From contig CM041084.1 of assembly GCA_023079485.1 (NCBI GenBank), positions 120,264,467 through 120,328,466 of the forward strand: a DNA stretch of 64,000 nt. Direction: 5' to 3'. The number at the start of each line of letters is the position of its first letter. The first letter of the stretch is position 1. This stretch comes from Archilochus colubris (taxonomy: Eukaryota > Chordata > Aves > Apodiformes > Trochilidae). The translations under genes and the position numbers were made by a program. A model generated the notes under the pieces. It was given only the letters and a program-made list of their open reading frames with translations. It had not been told where the DNA came from and ran no database searches. Shown one piece after another: positions 11,397 through 24,300 of the stretch.

Positions 11397-14300
11397 GAAA
11401 GGTATTCTTCAAGTGGTTTCTGCTGGTATAACTGAGAAGAGAACTTGGCCAAACTAATTTATTTTTCATTTAATATATGCAAATTCTATTATGGAGTTCT
11501 ACAAGGTGCCAACAAGCTATTCTGTTACAAGAAACTCAAGAAGAGAAATTTTAAGAGAGTCATATAATCACCGAAGAAGGATATTTTATTTATGTAAAAT
11601 ACTTAAAAGAACAATAAGAAAATAATGTCCTATTTTATGTAGAGAATTATCCTGTAGCTTTTTCTTACATTCTTTCACTTATCTTTTAAGTGAAACTCTT
11701 TTGTAAAAGAGTTAATTATATTGTCAAAATGAATGTGCTGAAAATGTAAAATAAATGAGCTAGTAAAGTGATATTCAAAAGTCATAATTTAACTTAACCT
11801 GAGCCACTTTACTTCTATGTAAAAAAAAGAAAAAAAAAAAAAAGTGAACTCTGTAAGCCTTAAGACATGAAAAAGATTAGGAGTATGTCTGCATTAGGCT
11901 GTGAAGGAGAGGGTAAAGTTCTTTCTTTTATTTGGACACTATTTTGTGTGAAAATCCATGCTATCATGACAATCCTGCTTTTGGCACAGAACATTAGTGT
12001 AATGTTACCCTGGATATCTCAGTGCATATCTTCCATGTAGAAGTACACTGTATAGCCTCCACAGGTATTGTCTCTGTCTATTCTTAGTCCTTTCAACATC
12101 TCCAAAGATCTCCTAACCCAATCAAATTCTGTAAGCAGGAAGAAGACTGACTACAGAAGGTCTTACATCTACTCTCTGGGTGTCATTCTACAAAAAAATT
12201 TCAAAAAGCCTCACCCGTTAATCTGTCTAATTAGTTAAAATGTGACCTCTATGAACCTGTGTTGGCAGAGATTTCTCTATGCAGATGAACGAACTTGAAA
12301 TTCAGCAAGGCAAAGTGATCAAGTTTTCTCTAGTGATGAAATCCTGATTCAGAAAACTCAAACATATTCCTGAAGTTTGTACTCAAATGTAATGATTCCA
12401 GCGGAACACTGAACTTAATTCTTGTAGGGAAAAATATGTTGTTAAATACAAATATACATTACATTATGACTTTATTTGATAAATGTATCTAGTGACATTT
12501 TCCACTTGTGAGAGACATTTAATATAAAATCTACTATGCAAAATAAACAAAGCAAAATTTATGTAGGTTAAAATCTGGTTAGCTGGTCAATTTCAAAACT
12601 TAATTGTCCTTAATAAATCATCATCCTATGAGGACTGTTGCCAACGGACTTCCACACAGATTTGATCCTGTTTTGTTGTTATATCCCAAGCTTTTACTGG
12701 TAACTTGAAGAAATATACACAAATTAATTAGGTTAGGAGGTACATCAATACAGATATATACATATAAAACTCTAAAAGAATTCAGAAATTGTTGCAATAA
12801 TAAATAAGACAAAAGGTAACTGCAGGGAAGGATGTAGCTCTGGTGCTATCTGCACACATGTGAAGGACATATTACATTATCACTCATATATTTGTTTTAT
12901 ATGTTGCATAAAGGTTGGGGCAAAGTAATTTCCTGCTTCTGCTTCTTTGTATATTAGAAACACCCTTTCATATGATCATAATTTTAGTGCACAGTTAACA
13001 GAGGACATCATACTGTCCTGACATGGGATGCACACCTGGGAACCTGGTTTGATCCTGGTTACATACATATTGGAAAGAAGCAGACCTCTCAGGGATGTCA
13101 AGCTATAGGAGACTTCTACAGTCATATATCAGAGCGTGCTACTTAGATCATCAGATTTATATCTTACCACCTAATGTAACCTGCCATCCACCTTTTCTCT
13201 GTGGAAGACAGATCAGTTCTTCTCTTGTGGATATTTTTTAAGGGAAACGCTGAGTTTGGTACAAATGAGTTATTAACAGAAATGCCTCTCTATTTAAGCA
13301 CTAGAACAGGAGAAAAGGGCTAAAAGAAATGGCTTGCACTTTTATAATGAAAAATACCAAGCCCAGATACCAGGACACTCTTCCCAGCAGTAAAATTGAG
13401 GAATGTGTTGCTTGCATGAAGACCAAAAGGTCTGCACACTGATAAGACATAGATGATTTATGAGTGGAAGATGCTCATATATACACCAGGAGCACAGCAA
13501 CAAGAATGCAATATATCACATATAGAATTTCTTTTTCCTTTAGCTCACCAGAAAAAGAGACAGTCAACATATGCAGCAAATATGCATTCCAAGCGAGGAA
13601 AAACAGGGGCAGCAAATTTACCTAAGATTTTTAGAGGCTGAAATAAGCAATATTTTCAGGACCCACCCATTAAGTCCAAAGCTGGCTTGTTACCACCTAT
13701 CAAGATGATGGTGTTGGGGAGTCTGCATGGATTGGTGTGTAGGGTCATGAATTATGTGACAAAGGACTGCAAGAGAATAAAGGCAGCTTGGAGATTTTTT
13801 GCATAGATGTCATCTTCTCCTTCCATAAACTCTCAGTGTTTTTTTCTTGACCTGGGCTGAAGCTTTTTCTGACATTTTTTTCATTCATTTCAGTATACAT
13901 GCAATTTCAGGAGTCCTGGGTAGTGGGATAGACTTGGCTGCACTGAAAAGGAAGGAAAAAAACTTGCAGATACTCTTTTGTTGGTATTTGCAGTGCAAAG
14001 ATATTTAACTTGTGAAAAAATATTTTGCACTTAAAATATTCTGAAGTAGTTTAAAGTTATGGATTTTTTCTCCGTACAGAAATGTCTATTTTATGTGAGA
14101 CAAGAAAAGATAACTGTATTTTATCTATCTGTGTTTATGAACCAAGATAAAATATCCTCCAGTAACGCAATTCTGAACAGTGACCACCACATTTTTGTTA
14201 CATTTTATATTGTGCTTACCACAAGACAACTGAGTTTTCAACATCTACCAAAAATAAACATAAAATTACTCTAATAAAAGGCTAAATATATAGGTTTGTC

Positions 14301-15879
14301 AGAATATCTCTTCACAATCATTTGAAAGATACAACCTCTGAAAGTAGATAGGAATTTTACAAACTGTTTTTAACAGGTTAAAACAGAAGAAAGACAAATA
14401 TAAAGTTTTTACTTGGAAGAAAATTCTTAAGTTCAAAGGTTTATAGCATTATGTGACACTAAAGATTAAGTTTGATTGTTGACCTCTAATCTAAACGCTT
14501 CTTTTCCTCAGCAGCTTTATGGCATTTAGCTACTATTTTGACAGATGTCTGTGAAATGTGAATAATAAATAATGCATTAGAGTGGTTGTTCTGCTTATAA
14601 GGACTCTGCTTCCACCAATTAATTTGAATTTTTTATTGCCATACTTTACATGCACATCCTCATCTTCTCTCTGTTGATCCCAAAGATTTTTTGGGGATCA
14701 GAGCAAAAATCATAGGCAAATGCCACCCTTGTGAGTGGATGTCTGAAGAATTAGGCCCAAAGATTTAACCTTTTTGGACAAAAATTATTAGGTCAAAATG
14801 TCTGACTTATAGTCTGGGTAACCGAGACATAATTTGAAGGGTATGAGGGGCTGTTAGCTCTCTGTATCATTCTGGATGTTGGCTTTTGTATACAGTGTAT
14901 AAATATTTTCAGAGGTAAGAGTCTTGCATACTTTCTTGCTTAGATTAGAATTTTTTTTTTCCACTCAATTTTTGTGTTCAAGGGTTTATAGTTTTATTTT
15001 TCCCTAAAAATGGCACTACAGAGATTTCAGAAGAATGTTCTGGAGAATTACTTTAGTCTTTTAAAAGACTCTCTCAATTTGTAGGACTTAGAGTATAATG
15101 TTCTACTATATCACATTTTATTGGCATTACAGGAGATAAGCACTATAATGATGTCGAAGACTATGATGCCATTTCCAAGAGTTAGGTTCATTATAATCCA
15201 GGATTGTTGCTATCAATTTTGCCTTAATAACCTCACTGATATACTAAAAATGCAACAATAAAAGATCCCCTCTCACATACGGTCTAAACATAGAATTTAA
15301 TTTTTATTTAACAAGCTTTATCTAGAGCTGCTATGAATCAGAGGTACTGTCAGTCACTCATTGCAGTGATTTGTACCAGGTTACAATCTGGCCTTGTAAG
15401 TTCTCTCATACAAGTGGGGCTGGTAAATACATCTATTATTTGGTTTCCTTATGGATTGTATTGAAAGACTATCCTCTCAGTTGTTTACAGTTTTCCCAGA
15501 CTTTAAACATTTGGGCTGAAATTGCTAATCATAGTTATGTGTTTTACCCTCAATAATTTTGACTATCAAGGGGAACATCTATTATCTATCAGCTCAAAAA
15601 TCTACACACGTGGTACCATATTCTAAGCATTTGCAAAAGTGCAGTCCGTGCAGTTTCAATTTATGGATAATTTTAGCCATTAAATTCCTAATCGGTTGCT
15701 CACAAAGAATTAAACAAAGCTCTTTCTAAAATGCAAGTTCTGCAAAATTTTGCAAGGAGTGTTTTTGGCTAAATCTTCTGAGACCACGGTTGTTACATGG
15801 AGTCTTAGCATGAAGGAAGAAGTCATTGCGAAATTCAAACCAAAAAGGTACAACAGTTCCAACCACCACTGCAGTGCAC
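11397..15879. other. Gene-free unique AT-rich sequence
   Basis: Nothing coding or recognisably repetitive could be supported. An interrupted A run lies at 11821-11843. A GATCCC-type hairpin at 14675-14700 is listed separately. Confidence 0.7.
14675..14700. repeat. Short hairpin, 10-bp stem with one bulge
   Basis: TGATCCCAAA (14675-14684) pairs with the sequence ending TTTGGGGATCA at 14700, with a single bulged G. No function is visible. Confidence 0.7.
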
Positions 15880-16162
15880 TGAATCAATACAAGTGGAGGA
15901 GACTGCAGGAAGCTGAGGCTTCAAGTTGGAGAGGTAGATGAAGAGCTGAGAAATTAACTGAGAAAAACTGAGAGCAGATGAGACTGGGAGTGGCTGGCTG
16001 AGAAGTCTGCGGCAAAGACCATATGCAGCAGTAGTAAGAGATGTTTGAAAAAGTCACCTGTGGTATAGAAATGAGCAAGACTCATTCCTCACAAAGTCCA
16101 GAAGCACCACCAAGGCTGAGTCTCCTCAGAATGGTCATCAAAACTGACGCTGAAAAAAACCT

Positions 16163-16661
16163 CGACGGGTCATTGTAGTAAGTGACTCCCTCTTGAGGGG
16201 AGCAAAGGGCCTGATATGCAGATCAAACCTGCTTCATAGGGAGGTCATCTGTGTTCCCAGTACCCACATAAAGGATGTTGTAGGCAAACTTTCCACCCTT
16301 GTGAGTCTTTCAGCTTATTACCCACTTCTGACCTTGCAGGTGGGTAGTGATGACATAATAATGAGAGGTGCACAATCAATTAAAAGAGATTTCAGGGGCT
16401 TGGGTTAACTGGTGAAGGGATTAGGAGTTCAAGTTGTGTTCTCCTCCATCCCTCTCACATCACTGATGAACAAGGGGATATATAGGAAGAGACAACGTTC
16501 AATTCATGGCTCTGTGTCGACAGGGATTTGGGCTCTATGATCATGGCTTGGTATATGAGGCACCAGAGCTACAAGCAAATAATGGGATTCATTTGTCCCA
16601 GAGAGGTAAAAGGATTCTGGGGCAGGAGCTGGCAGGACTCATTGATAGGGTTTTAAACTAG
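16163..16661 (+). pseudogene. CR1 ORF1 remnant (SGNH/GDSL-like esterase domain)
   Basis: CR1 ORF1 proteins act in the ribonucleoprotein with the element's RNA and carry a C-terminal SGNH-hydrolase-like domain. The frame starting CGA at 16163 reads through a V-V-S-D-S-L-L-R-G segment, the equivalent of the GDSL nucleophile block, with Gly replaced by Ser. It continues through YYPLLTLQVGSDDI to an in-frame TAA (16406-16408). The same frame resumes with LVKGLGVQVVFSS, then shifts near 16530. The C-terminal block, in the shifted frame, reads GLYDHGLVYE, then NNGIHLSQRGKRILGQELAG, and ends at TAG 16659-16661. In the D-G-V-H-L-S motif as I recall it from other CR1 copies, the Asp is Asn here, while the His is kept. 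One stop, one frameshift and loss of the usual Gly and Asp show that it is dead. Identification is by motif recall, not by search. Confidence 0.85.
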
Positions 16662-16866
16662 ATTTTAAGGAGGGAGGGGCTAATAATCTCCTGCTTGCCT
16701 CTAACAAAAATGTGAGGCAGCACATTAAGGGCAGAGGAATGGAGTGCCAGTGCTAGTAAGGACTCCCATGTTGTTGCCCTGAGGCAACAGGGAGGACACA
16801 CCATGACACCCCAAAGCAATCAAGGTGGATTTGCCTAAGGGGGTGACACGGTCAGCCCAGCTTTAG

Positions 16867-17732
16867 TACCTCTATAGGAATGCATGCAGCTTGGGCAACA
16901 AACAGGATGAAATAAGGGCCTCTGTGCTGCTGGAAAACTATGACATAGTGGCTGTTACTGAAACTTGGTGGGATGATTCCTACGGCTGGAATGTAGGGAT
17001 AGAGGGGCTAAAGCTCTTTTGGAAGGATAGGCAAGGTAGGAGGGGAGGAGGTGTTGCTCTCTCCAACAGTGACCAACTGGAATTGATGGAATCCTACCTG
17101 GGGAAGGACCATGAACTGATTGAGTGCATATGGGTTAAGAAGAGAGAAGGCGATATTATAGTAGGGGTCTGCTACAGGCAAGCTGACCAGCAGAGCCAAG
17201 CAGATGGGGGCCTCCACTGGAAGATAGGAGAGGCTTCATGTTCACAGGCACTGGTCCTCGTTGGTGGTTTCAACCACCATGACATCTGCTGGAGGGACAA
17301 CACAGAAAGTCATCAGCAATCCAGGATTATCGTGGAATATATAGGTGACAACTTCCTCCTCCAAATGGTATAAGAACCAACAAGAAAACATGATGTGCTG
17401 GACCTTGTTCTCACCAACAGGGAAGGGCTTGTAACCAACATGGTGCTCAGGGACACCCCTCGTTGCAGTGATTGTGAAGCACTTGATTTTAAGATTCTCA
17501 GGGCATCTTGGAAGATGTATTCCAAACTTGCAGCCCCGGACTTAACTGTGCTGACTTTGATCGCTTCAGGGATCTTCTGGCCAAAGTACTGTGGGACACA
17601 GCCCTAGAGGAAAGGGGGGCCACGACAGCTAGTTAGTATTTAAGGATTCCTGTGTCCAGCGGCAAAGTATACTGACAAAGAGAAAGGCAGGAAAGAATGC
17701 TGGGAGACTTGCCTGGGTGAACAAGGAGAAAG
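16867..17732 (+). pseudogene. CR1 ORF2 remnant (endonuclease domain only)
   Basis: This is the N-terminal part of the CR1 ORF2 polyprotein, whose endonuclease nicks target DNA for target-primed reverse transcription. From 16867 the frame reads YLYRNACSLGNKQDE, then YDIVAVTETWWDDS, which contains the family's catalytic Glu in ETWW. It continues through DRQGRRGGGVAL, VVGVCYRQADQ, and VLVGGFNHHDICW, where the usual GDFN is GGFN, so the Asp is lost. A TAA interrupts at 17371-17373, but the same frame continues EPTRKHDVLDLVLTNREGL. The terminal catalytic SDH block reads SDCE, so the His is Cys. A frameshift after about 17560 leads to DLLAKVLWDTALEERGA, then LTKRKAGKNAGRLAWVNKE. Reverse transcriptase is absent. 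Loss of two catalytic residues, a stop and frameshifts make it inactive. An internal TTG at 16891 is not a real start. Confidence 0.88.
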
Positions 17733-17878
17733 TGTCTGCTTCAAGGACTAGTAGCATTCAGTATTTATAGTAACAGCTCAAGAATGTTATGCAGGATCAA
17801 AAAGCAGACAAGACAGGTGACCAAAATTACCTGAGGCACTCCAGACGGAGTATGCCAATTCATACACACCATACTTCG

Positions 17879-17885
17879 TATAAAA
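17879..17885 (+). promoter_or_regulatory. TATA box of the LTR
   Basis: TATAAAA, about 146 bases into the LTR and about 310 bases before its ATTAAA polyadenylation signal (18195-18200). Spacing fits a U3 promoter followed by R. No evidence of present activity. Confidence 0.5.
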
Positions 17886-18194
17886 TTGAGAGATTAAGAG
17901 GGTCAAGCCCCTTCCCTCATTTGCTTCTTCCTGCTTTCTTCATCATCCTAAGGGGATTCTTTTCTGGTTTTCTGCCTGTGGTCCTGGTCCATACCAGCCT
18001 GAATCTCTGTGTTCCTGCCTCCAGCTTCTGACTGCTGCCTTCAGAAACCCAGTCTGGACTTTTCTAAGGCTGCCCTGAAGATTCAGTGGTGATGTGATTG
18101 TTACTGGGGGAAGCAGGGGGAGAAACATGGTATTGTTTTTCTGTATATATGTGTATATTAAATACATTTTTCCTTTTTTTTCCGTTACTGTTTC

Positions 18195-18200
18195 ATTAAA
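18195..18200 (+). promoter_or_regulatory. Polyadenylation signal of the LTR (ATTAAA)
   Basis: ATTAAA, followed by TCTGTGTAGTTTAGTTT-type T/G-rich sequence, within the 3' part of the LTR. It is the expected position for the retroviral polyadenylation signal. Confidence 0.45.
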
Positions 18201-18334
18201 TCTGTGTAGTTTAGTTTCCAACCCATAAGTGTCTCTCACTTATTCTCTCTCCTTTCTTTATCAGGGAGGGGAGGGGGATTAATAGAGAGCATCTGTCATT
18301 CTGTTAATTTCCAGCCCAGTGTTAAACCGTGACA

Positions 18335-21300
18335 TGCTCACACAAAATCATGCACACCAAGATGATTGTTCTATTGAGCAGCATTTCATTCAGCTGTGTT
18401 GCAATCCTGTTTGTAGGTTTATAGAATTTTTTTCTAGAGAACCCTTTTTACTGAAGTGCAGAAGATTTTAGCTCATTCTGTTTGTTAAACTTCTCAAATA
18501 TTGATTGGTAAGTATCACTCTGTAATTGCTTACAATCTTTGCTAATTTTGGTAAAATTTAATTATCTATACATTCAATAACCAAGATGAAGTCAAGCAAC
18601 ATAAAAAAAGAGCATATGCTATTCTATTCCTGATTTCAGGTACATAAAGGAAAAGCCCCAGTCCTTCTCCTTTTTACATAGATACAATTTTTATTGGACA
18701 TTTATGCCAGCAAGGTTAAGATTTGGCCTTGAGTGAGTCACTGAATTTTAAAATGAAGGAATTAATTTTCTTAGCAAATGGAAGAGAAATCAAAACTCAG
18801 TAATTTAGGATCACAATGTCTTAAGCAGGACAATGGACAGACTGGACAGCTGTGACTTCTCCACAGAACTGTGTGGAGTTCTGTCAGGGAAGCAATAACT
18901 GTGAATCATGATTTTTATTACAGATCCAGGATAAAGTCCCCTTGTGAAAATCAAGTCAGCATTACACAGAGTTAAGTTGTATTATGTAGACATCCTATTG
19001 ACAAAAATAAATTAGGTTCAGGAAAAACATTTGTTAAATATAAATTAGAGGCTCTCTGAAACAACCTTCATAAAATATAAGAAAGTATGCCTCCACAAGC
19101 ATAATAGGAAACAAAAGACATACATCATATGTGGCAAAATAATTATGGAATGCAAGTTTATCACATGTGGCCAATGTTTCCAATTATTTCTGTAAAATAA
19201 AGGCATTTTTTTCCATTAATGATGTTGTAGATAACTCACTCAGAGGATCATTATTGGTAGGAGAACTCTCCATCTCTTTAATGAGGAGCTCAGAGGCCTT
19301 GAAAAGATACTGAAGTAATTATAAGAGTGACTCAAAAGTGGGAGTAAAAACTTCCACAGAAACATACACCAAGCTAACATGGAATTGAAGAGTCACCCAG
19401 AGATTGAACAAAATGTAGGGTGGCCTTAATGCTCTTTCTCCTCTTACTGAATATTTAATTATAAGAATATGCTGATAAACTGCTGCCAGTTTATTTACTA
19501 GAAAACACATTCTTTTCTCACCCATGAGAAAAATTATGAATGTGTACAAATATGTGAGGAGAAAAGGTTTGAAATTTGACAGTATGACAATAAAAAAGTG
19601 CATTTCAGTTGCTTATTACAATTGATGACTGCTAAAGTAGAGGAACCTGAGTGAAGACAACTGTCAGCATACCTTCTATAATCTAGAATGTTTTCAGATC
19701 AGAATAATAACACAATGACAATTTATTTTAATTAGTTTACTCACTTTGTATCTTTATACATAATCCTGAAGTGAATTTCTTAGTAGTCTAAGGTATAGAC
19801 CAACAGCTGAAGCCATGTCAAAGGTTTCATATGAAAACATATTCATATTCGCTTCTGATATTCATGTCTCAAAAGGATGGAAGACAAACAGAAGATAGTA
19901 AATGAAAATAATTAAAATGTTGATAAGAATGGCCCTTAATTTATACAATAAATACATGAGAGTACAGAAAATATAGTACTCATGTACCCATTAAAAAATG
20001 TACATAAAAGTGTACTTGAAAAGCAGACTGCCGCTTCACATCAAGCTTCGGATATATAAACAATGCAACCTAGAGCCATTTCCCTGCTATAGTTTGTAAC
20101 CACATGTCATCAGGACCCCTTGGTCCAATTGCAGGCCACGTTAACATGGGAGAATGAGTAGTTTTTTATAATCTTAGCATTTCTGTTCTTTTCTGCCATC
20201 ACACATAGCACCAATATTGTTGGAGGCCCCTGGACTTTGCTCTTGTCCTTGCCTCTGAATATATTGAGTGATTGAGTGCAAGTTCAGGCTTCCATCTTGG
20301 CTGTTCAAGTTGTAACCATTTGCAAAGTAAGTTGAGAAGAAAATAAAGCAAACACTTTGGCAAATCTAGCCTTCTAGGAGAATTTCTTCTTGGCTTGTTT
20401 CTCATGGAAGCAATTGTGTAGGCTACAGTATAAACTCAGATTCTGGATCAGCCCACCTGAGCATGAGTGGGTTAGGTCATTGCTGTTTACTTCCTATCTA
20501 GCCAAAAGGATTTAATGAGCCTCTTGTAGCAGTCTTCGAACAATAAAATCCTATCTAAAACCAAGAAATGAATGGTTTAATGTCAAATCCTTTAAGGATG
20601 ACCACAGCCTTAAGTACAGTTGGATCTTACTGCTCTAGGAAATTATCACACTAAGGATGAAGCTTAGGGACTTTCTATATAAAGCAACTGGGATATTATA
20701 TTGGACTATCTTAATATTCTCTGTAATAAAGAGAAGCATGCCTATGTCCTAATGTAAAATTTTAGTAATATTAGAGCTTCCAAGAGTCTGATGTGGCCCA
20801 GGATCTGTGCACATGAGCTGCCCATATCGTGCAAAACTCTCTTAGTGTAACTGAATCAGAGCAGTAATGTCTCACTGCAGGAATTCAATGGAGTGAATAT
20901 CCATTCATTTTTATGAGAATACTGCAAGTGTTAGGTTTGGAAGGTTAAGTTTGAAATAGTATTTTGGTGATACTGCAATGACTAGACTTTCTGGTCAACT
21001 AAGCAGGACGGCAATAGTTGAGGAGATTTTCTTCTTCAATCAAGACTTTGCAAGCCCAGCAATGCCTGCAAGAGAAACAATAAGTACACAGACTCATTGT
21101 ATATGACCTCTCGGTAGTCCTAAGGTGTAATGCTGAACAATGCACAGCTTGGGCCTAATTTAATGGCAATATTATTGCAAGTTAAAATGGTGTCATGGGA
21201 AAGCTGAGGTGTCTGGTCCTTTATAAAAAGCTCTTATGAATCAATGATAGTATCAGACATCTTATATTGTCATGGATTTAAAAAATGTAATAAAAAGTGT

Positions 21301-24300
21301 GTTTGAAAGAGTTAATGAGGGAATTCAAGAGCAATAAAGGATCACAAGACTAGCTGTTTAGCCCAGCCAAAGAAAATGGTGGTAAATTGTAACCAGGTGT
21401 TTTTATTTCCTGATTCACAAAGTATTGCAAACTCGGCACTCTGTGCTAGAAAGGGCAAGATGCAAACTCACATGCACAGAACATTCATCAGATTCACCTA
21501 AACCTTATAAAACATGAGATTACCAGTTTAATTTCATCTAACAACTGACACATGTTCCTAGACCCTTGAAGGCTGTGTGACAAATGAAAGCCATAATCAC
21601 ACAGGTGATCAGATATAGCACAATTTATTTCTTTATTAGTTCTATGTAGTTTTGCATATTCTGCTGTTTTTCTAAAAAGATAACTAAATTTACTTTAACT
21701 GTTGAATCAGAATTACTTCCTAACACCAGGCTGGGGACTGTGCTGTGGTTCTAAATTCGGTTCTAAAGTCCCACCGTACTTTTTTTAGTAGCTTCAAATG
21801 AGAGAGAAAAAAAAACTATAGTAGGATTACACAACACAGGTGATAAGTATTTCTTTCAAACAAGAGATTTTTTTAAAATCCGAGTTTTAAGATGTTCCTT
21901 CATTAACACTTCTCCCTGTTTGGAAATTGCACTGAAGATTCCTTCATTTCCTTTTCAACATGTTAGGTATTTTCTTTCCTGTTTACCTGCTTAGAAGTTA
22001 AAAGCTGTTCATATTTAATTATACTTTTACTCCCATCTTGGGAAACCCACTTTTTTTCCTGCTGGCAGACTTGTTAGATACAAGTCTCCAATACATCTTG
22101 TGTCATATTTGACAGGCCTGTGTTTATGCCCTGGTTAACTTGGGGCATCTCAGTAAACATCAGATATCCATGGCACAATCAGAGGTTGCACTAAGACATC
22201 TGATTAAAATGGTAGTTACAATTACAGCTTGATTAATTCAGTTCCTTACCACTTATGTCAGTATATAGATAATAAGTAGAGGTGTCTTAGGCATGATCTG
22301 ACTCCCCAGGGTATCTTCCTAAGTCTGCTAAATATGGTACAGCATTTGAAGGGCAACTATATTGTTCTGGAGCACTAACCCGAAACCATGGCATTCTGCA
22401 ACATCTCACATTGCACTGGAAAGCTATGTGTGAGCAACAGGATCAAGACTTTAATTAATTAAACAAGCCTTTAAATACCCCTACCCCTACCTCTGTGGGG
22501 TATTTACCTGAGCTACAGAAATGGGAAGAAAAAACCTGATCCCGTAAGACAAATGAGCTATAAACTGGGAAGCAGCAGAAGTAAAGCAATATTTCCTTCA
22601 TCTGTAATTTTCTTCTCAAGCTTTCTAAGATCTGGTTCTTTAGATTGAACAGAATTCAATTTGAGTACTACATTGTCTTTACAGATAGGCATTGGCAGTT
22701 TTGCACTTTTAGGCTGCTAGAAATGTGGCTTCCACAGGAGTATGGGAATGTGCACACAAAGGAAAAGACTGAGAAAGAAGAAGAAATTTGTTGGAGAACT
22801 AAAGAGGTGAGTCAGTCAAATAGATGTTTGAACTCAGTGTTGAAGCTGCAAATTTGTGCCATCTGCAATGATGTGAATAAAGAACTGGTATGACACAAGC
22901 TGATTAATTTCATATACTTGGTTTAACACCTGTGAAATTCTAACAACTGTTGGTCATCAAGCAAGAATCAGAAAAATTTAACACAGTGGGTAAAAAAAAG
23001 TCCATTCAGAAACCCATGACTTATCCCATACTTAAAAAAAAATACAAACACCCAACAAACCAGATTAAAACAATATAATTTTGTTTCACACAAGAACAAA
23101 AGTGATACTTGAACAGATTTCAGTCTTTTAAAATTATAAATTTAAAAAAATTAAAAACATATTAATGTAATTTTCTTATCATGTATACAGCAAAAAGTTC
23201 TACATACATAAAGATACGTAAAGAATGTTTTGATTCGGATACAAAACAATGAAAGCAAAGAATTCCAGAATTGAGCAAAATCTGCCATATGTTCCTCCAC
23301 ACAGTATCCGTCTTCTCAAATTAAAGACACTTTAGTCAGGAATCCTGAGAGCTTCAGAACTGGCATTTTATAATAAAGACTACAAATGATCTTGTTAGCT
23401 TTTGTTCTCCTTGCATTGCTCATCTAAGAATGTTTGGAGGACATTGAGCTGTGAATAACAGAAGACACCTCTATATCTTTCTTAAGATAGATGAATTTTT
23501 ACACAGATGGACTCAAAATAAACTCTCTTTACAAAACCAAGGGTTTTTCCTGTTTGGTTTGTTTTCTTTGATTTGGCTGATTTTTCTTTAAGCAGCTTGA
23601 GCAGCATTTTCACATTATGAGAGAACACTTTAGCAATGATATTCACAGATGTGCCACTGCTATCTCCTTGCCAGGATCACATTCTTTGCTTCCTGGCTGA
23701 TACTGAATCTCTTTAGGGCAGGATCTCTCTTTCAGTTCTTTGTGTGCCAGCTCTTTATTCACATACGTGGTGTATACATCTGGTCTCTCTGTGCATGTCT
23801 ACAGACAATATGTGCTCAGCCTCATTATATGCTGGATGTGGGGACATTGGCCTGCAGCAGCCTCACCTCCACCAGGCTGCTGGATTCTGCTCTATTGCCT
23901 ATCACAGATACTTGGAATCCATCTGTCACCTGTATTTTTTTAATAATATCTCAAAAACCTTCGGGAGGCCTGTACTGTCATTTGGACTCAAGCATCTCCT
24001 CTGAAATCTCACTCTATTGGTGAGAAAGTCTGTTTTCTTCCTGTCTTCTCTCCTAGAGTTTTAGGAAAACTGAGCTGTTTAACTGGGCTTTTTTTCAGGC
24101 AAAATAGAAAATGTCTCTGGTAACCTTTTTTTCTGCAAGCTGAATCAGATATTGTCTGTTCTGCAGCACACCATATTGCTTGTCACAGAAGACAGTAGTA
24201 TATCTGGCTGTCTCCTCTCTACGTGTAGCTTTTGTTACCCAGAAGAACAATGGTCTCAGCATACTAACACTTTAAATATTAGTGTGGTTGTTTCTATTTC

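Larger units (their letters stand above)
15880..17732 (+). mobile_element. CR1 LINE, 5' portion (ORF1 plus ORF2 endonuclease part), 3' portion missing
   Basis: This is a decayed CR1 retrotransposon whose 5' rather than 3' part is preserved. Confident homology starts at about 16161 and runs to about 17730. The stretch from 15880 to 16160 is a likely but weak match to the N-terminal part of ORF1. Order: ORF1 C-terminal SGNH/GDSL-like esterase region (16163-16661), a linker of ~200 bp, then ORF2 (from about 16867) with the apurinic-endonuclease-like domain. Homology stops at the segment that reads AWVNKE, just before the reverse transcriptase, and the LTR begins at once. Reverse transcriptase, 3'UTR and the ATTCTATG end are not found downstream. 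Most CR1 copies are 5'-truncated, so this arrangement is the opposite of normal. The element cannot move: both ORFs carry stops and frameshifts. Confidence 0.88.
17733..18334 (+). mobile_element. Solo LTR of an avian ERVL-type endogenous retrovirus
   Basis: The segment starts TGTCTGCTTC exactly where CR1 homology stops and ends TTAAACCGTGACA at 18334. It therefore has the TG...CA form, with the TGACA end I associate with avian ERVL-type LTRs. Inside, a TATA box (17879-17885) is followed by a pyrimidine-rich leader, a GTTACTGGGGGAAGCAGGGGGAGAAA block, and an ATTAAA signal at 18195-18200, followed by T/G-rich sequence. No gag, pol or env follows, and no second LTR is present, so this is a solo LTR. 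No 5-bp target-site duplication is seen: 17728-17732 is GAAAG and 18335-18339 is TGCTC. Right-flank DNA is not CR1. The 5' limit is inferred from the junction and the TG start. Confidence 0.82.

Noticed and set aside
17733..18334. The LTR as part of a full provirus
   Set aside because: No primer-binding site followed by gag-pol-env and no second LTR could be found in the window, only a solo LTR.
22478..22489. Interstitial telomeric repeat
   Set aside because: The motif is CCCCTA, only two units long. It is not CCCTAA and shows no array.
23649..24023. A 124-codon frame, the longest outside repeats, with three overlapping open frames
   Set aside because: Multiple frames open over the same DNA and no domain pattern. 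It looks like a low-stop-density stretch rather than an exon.
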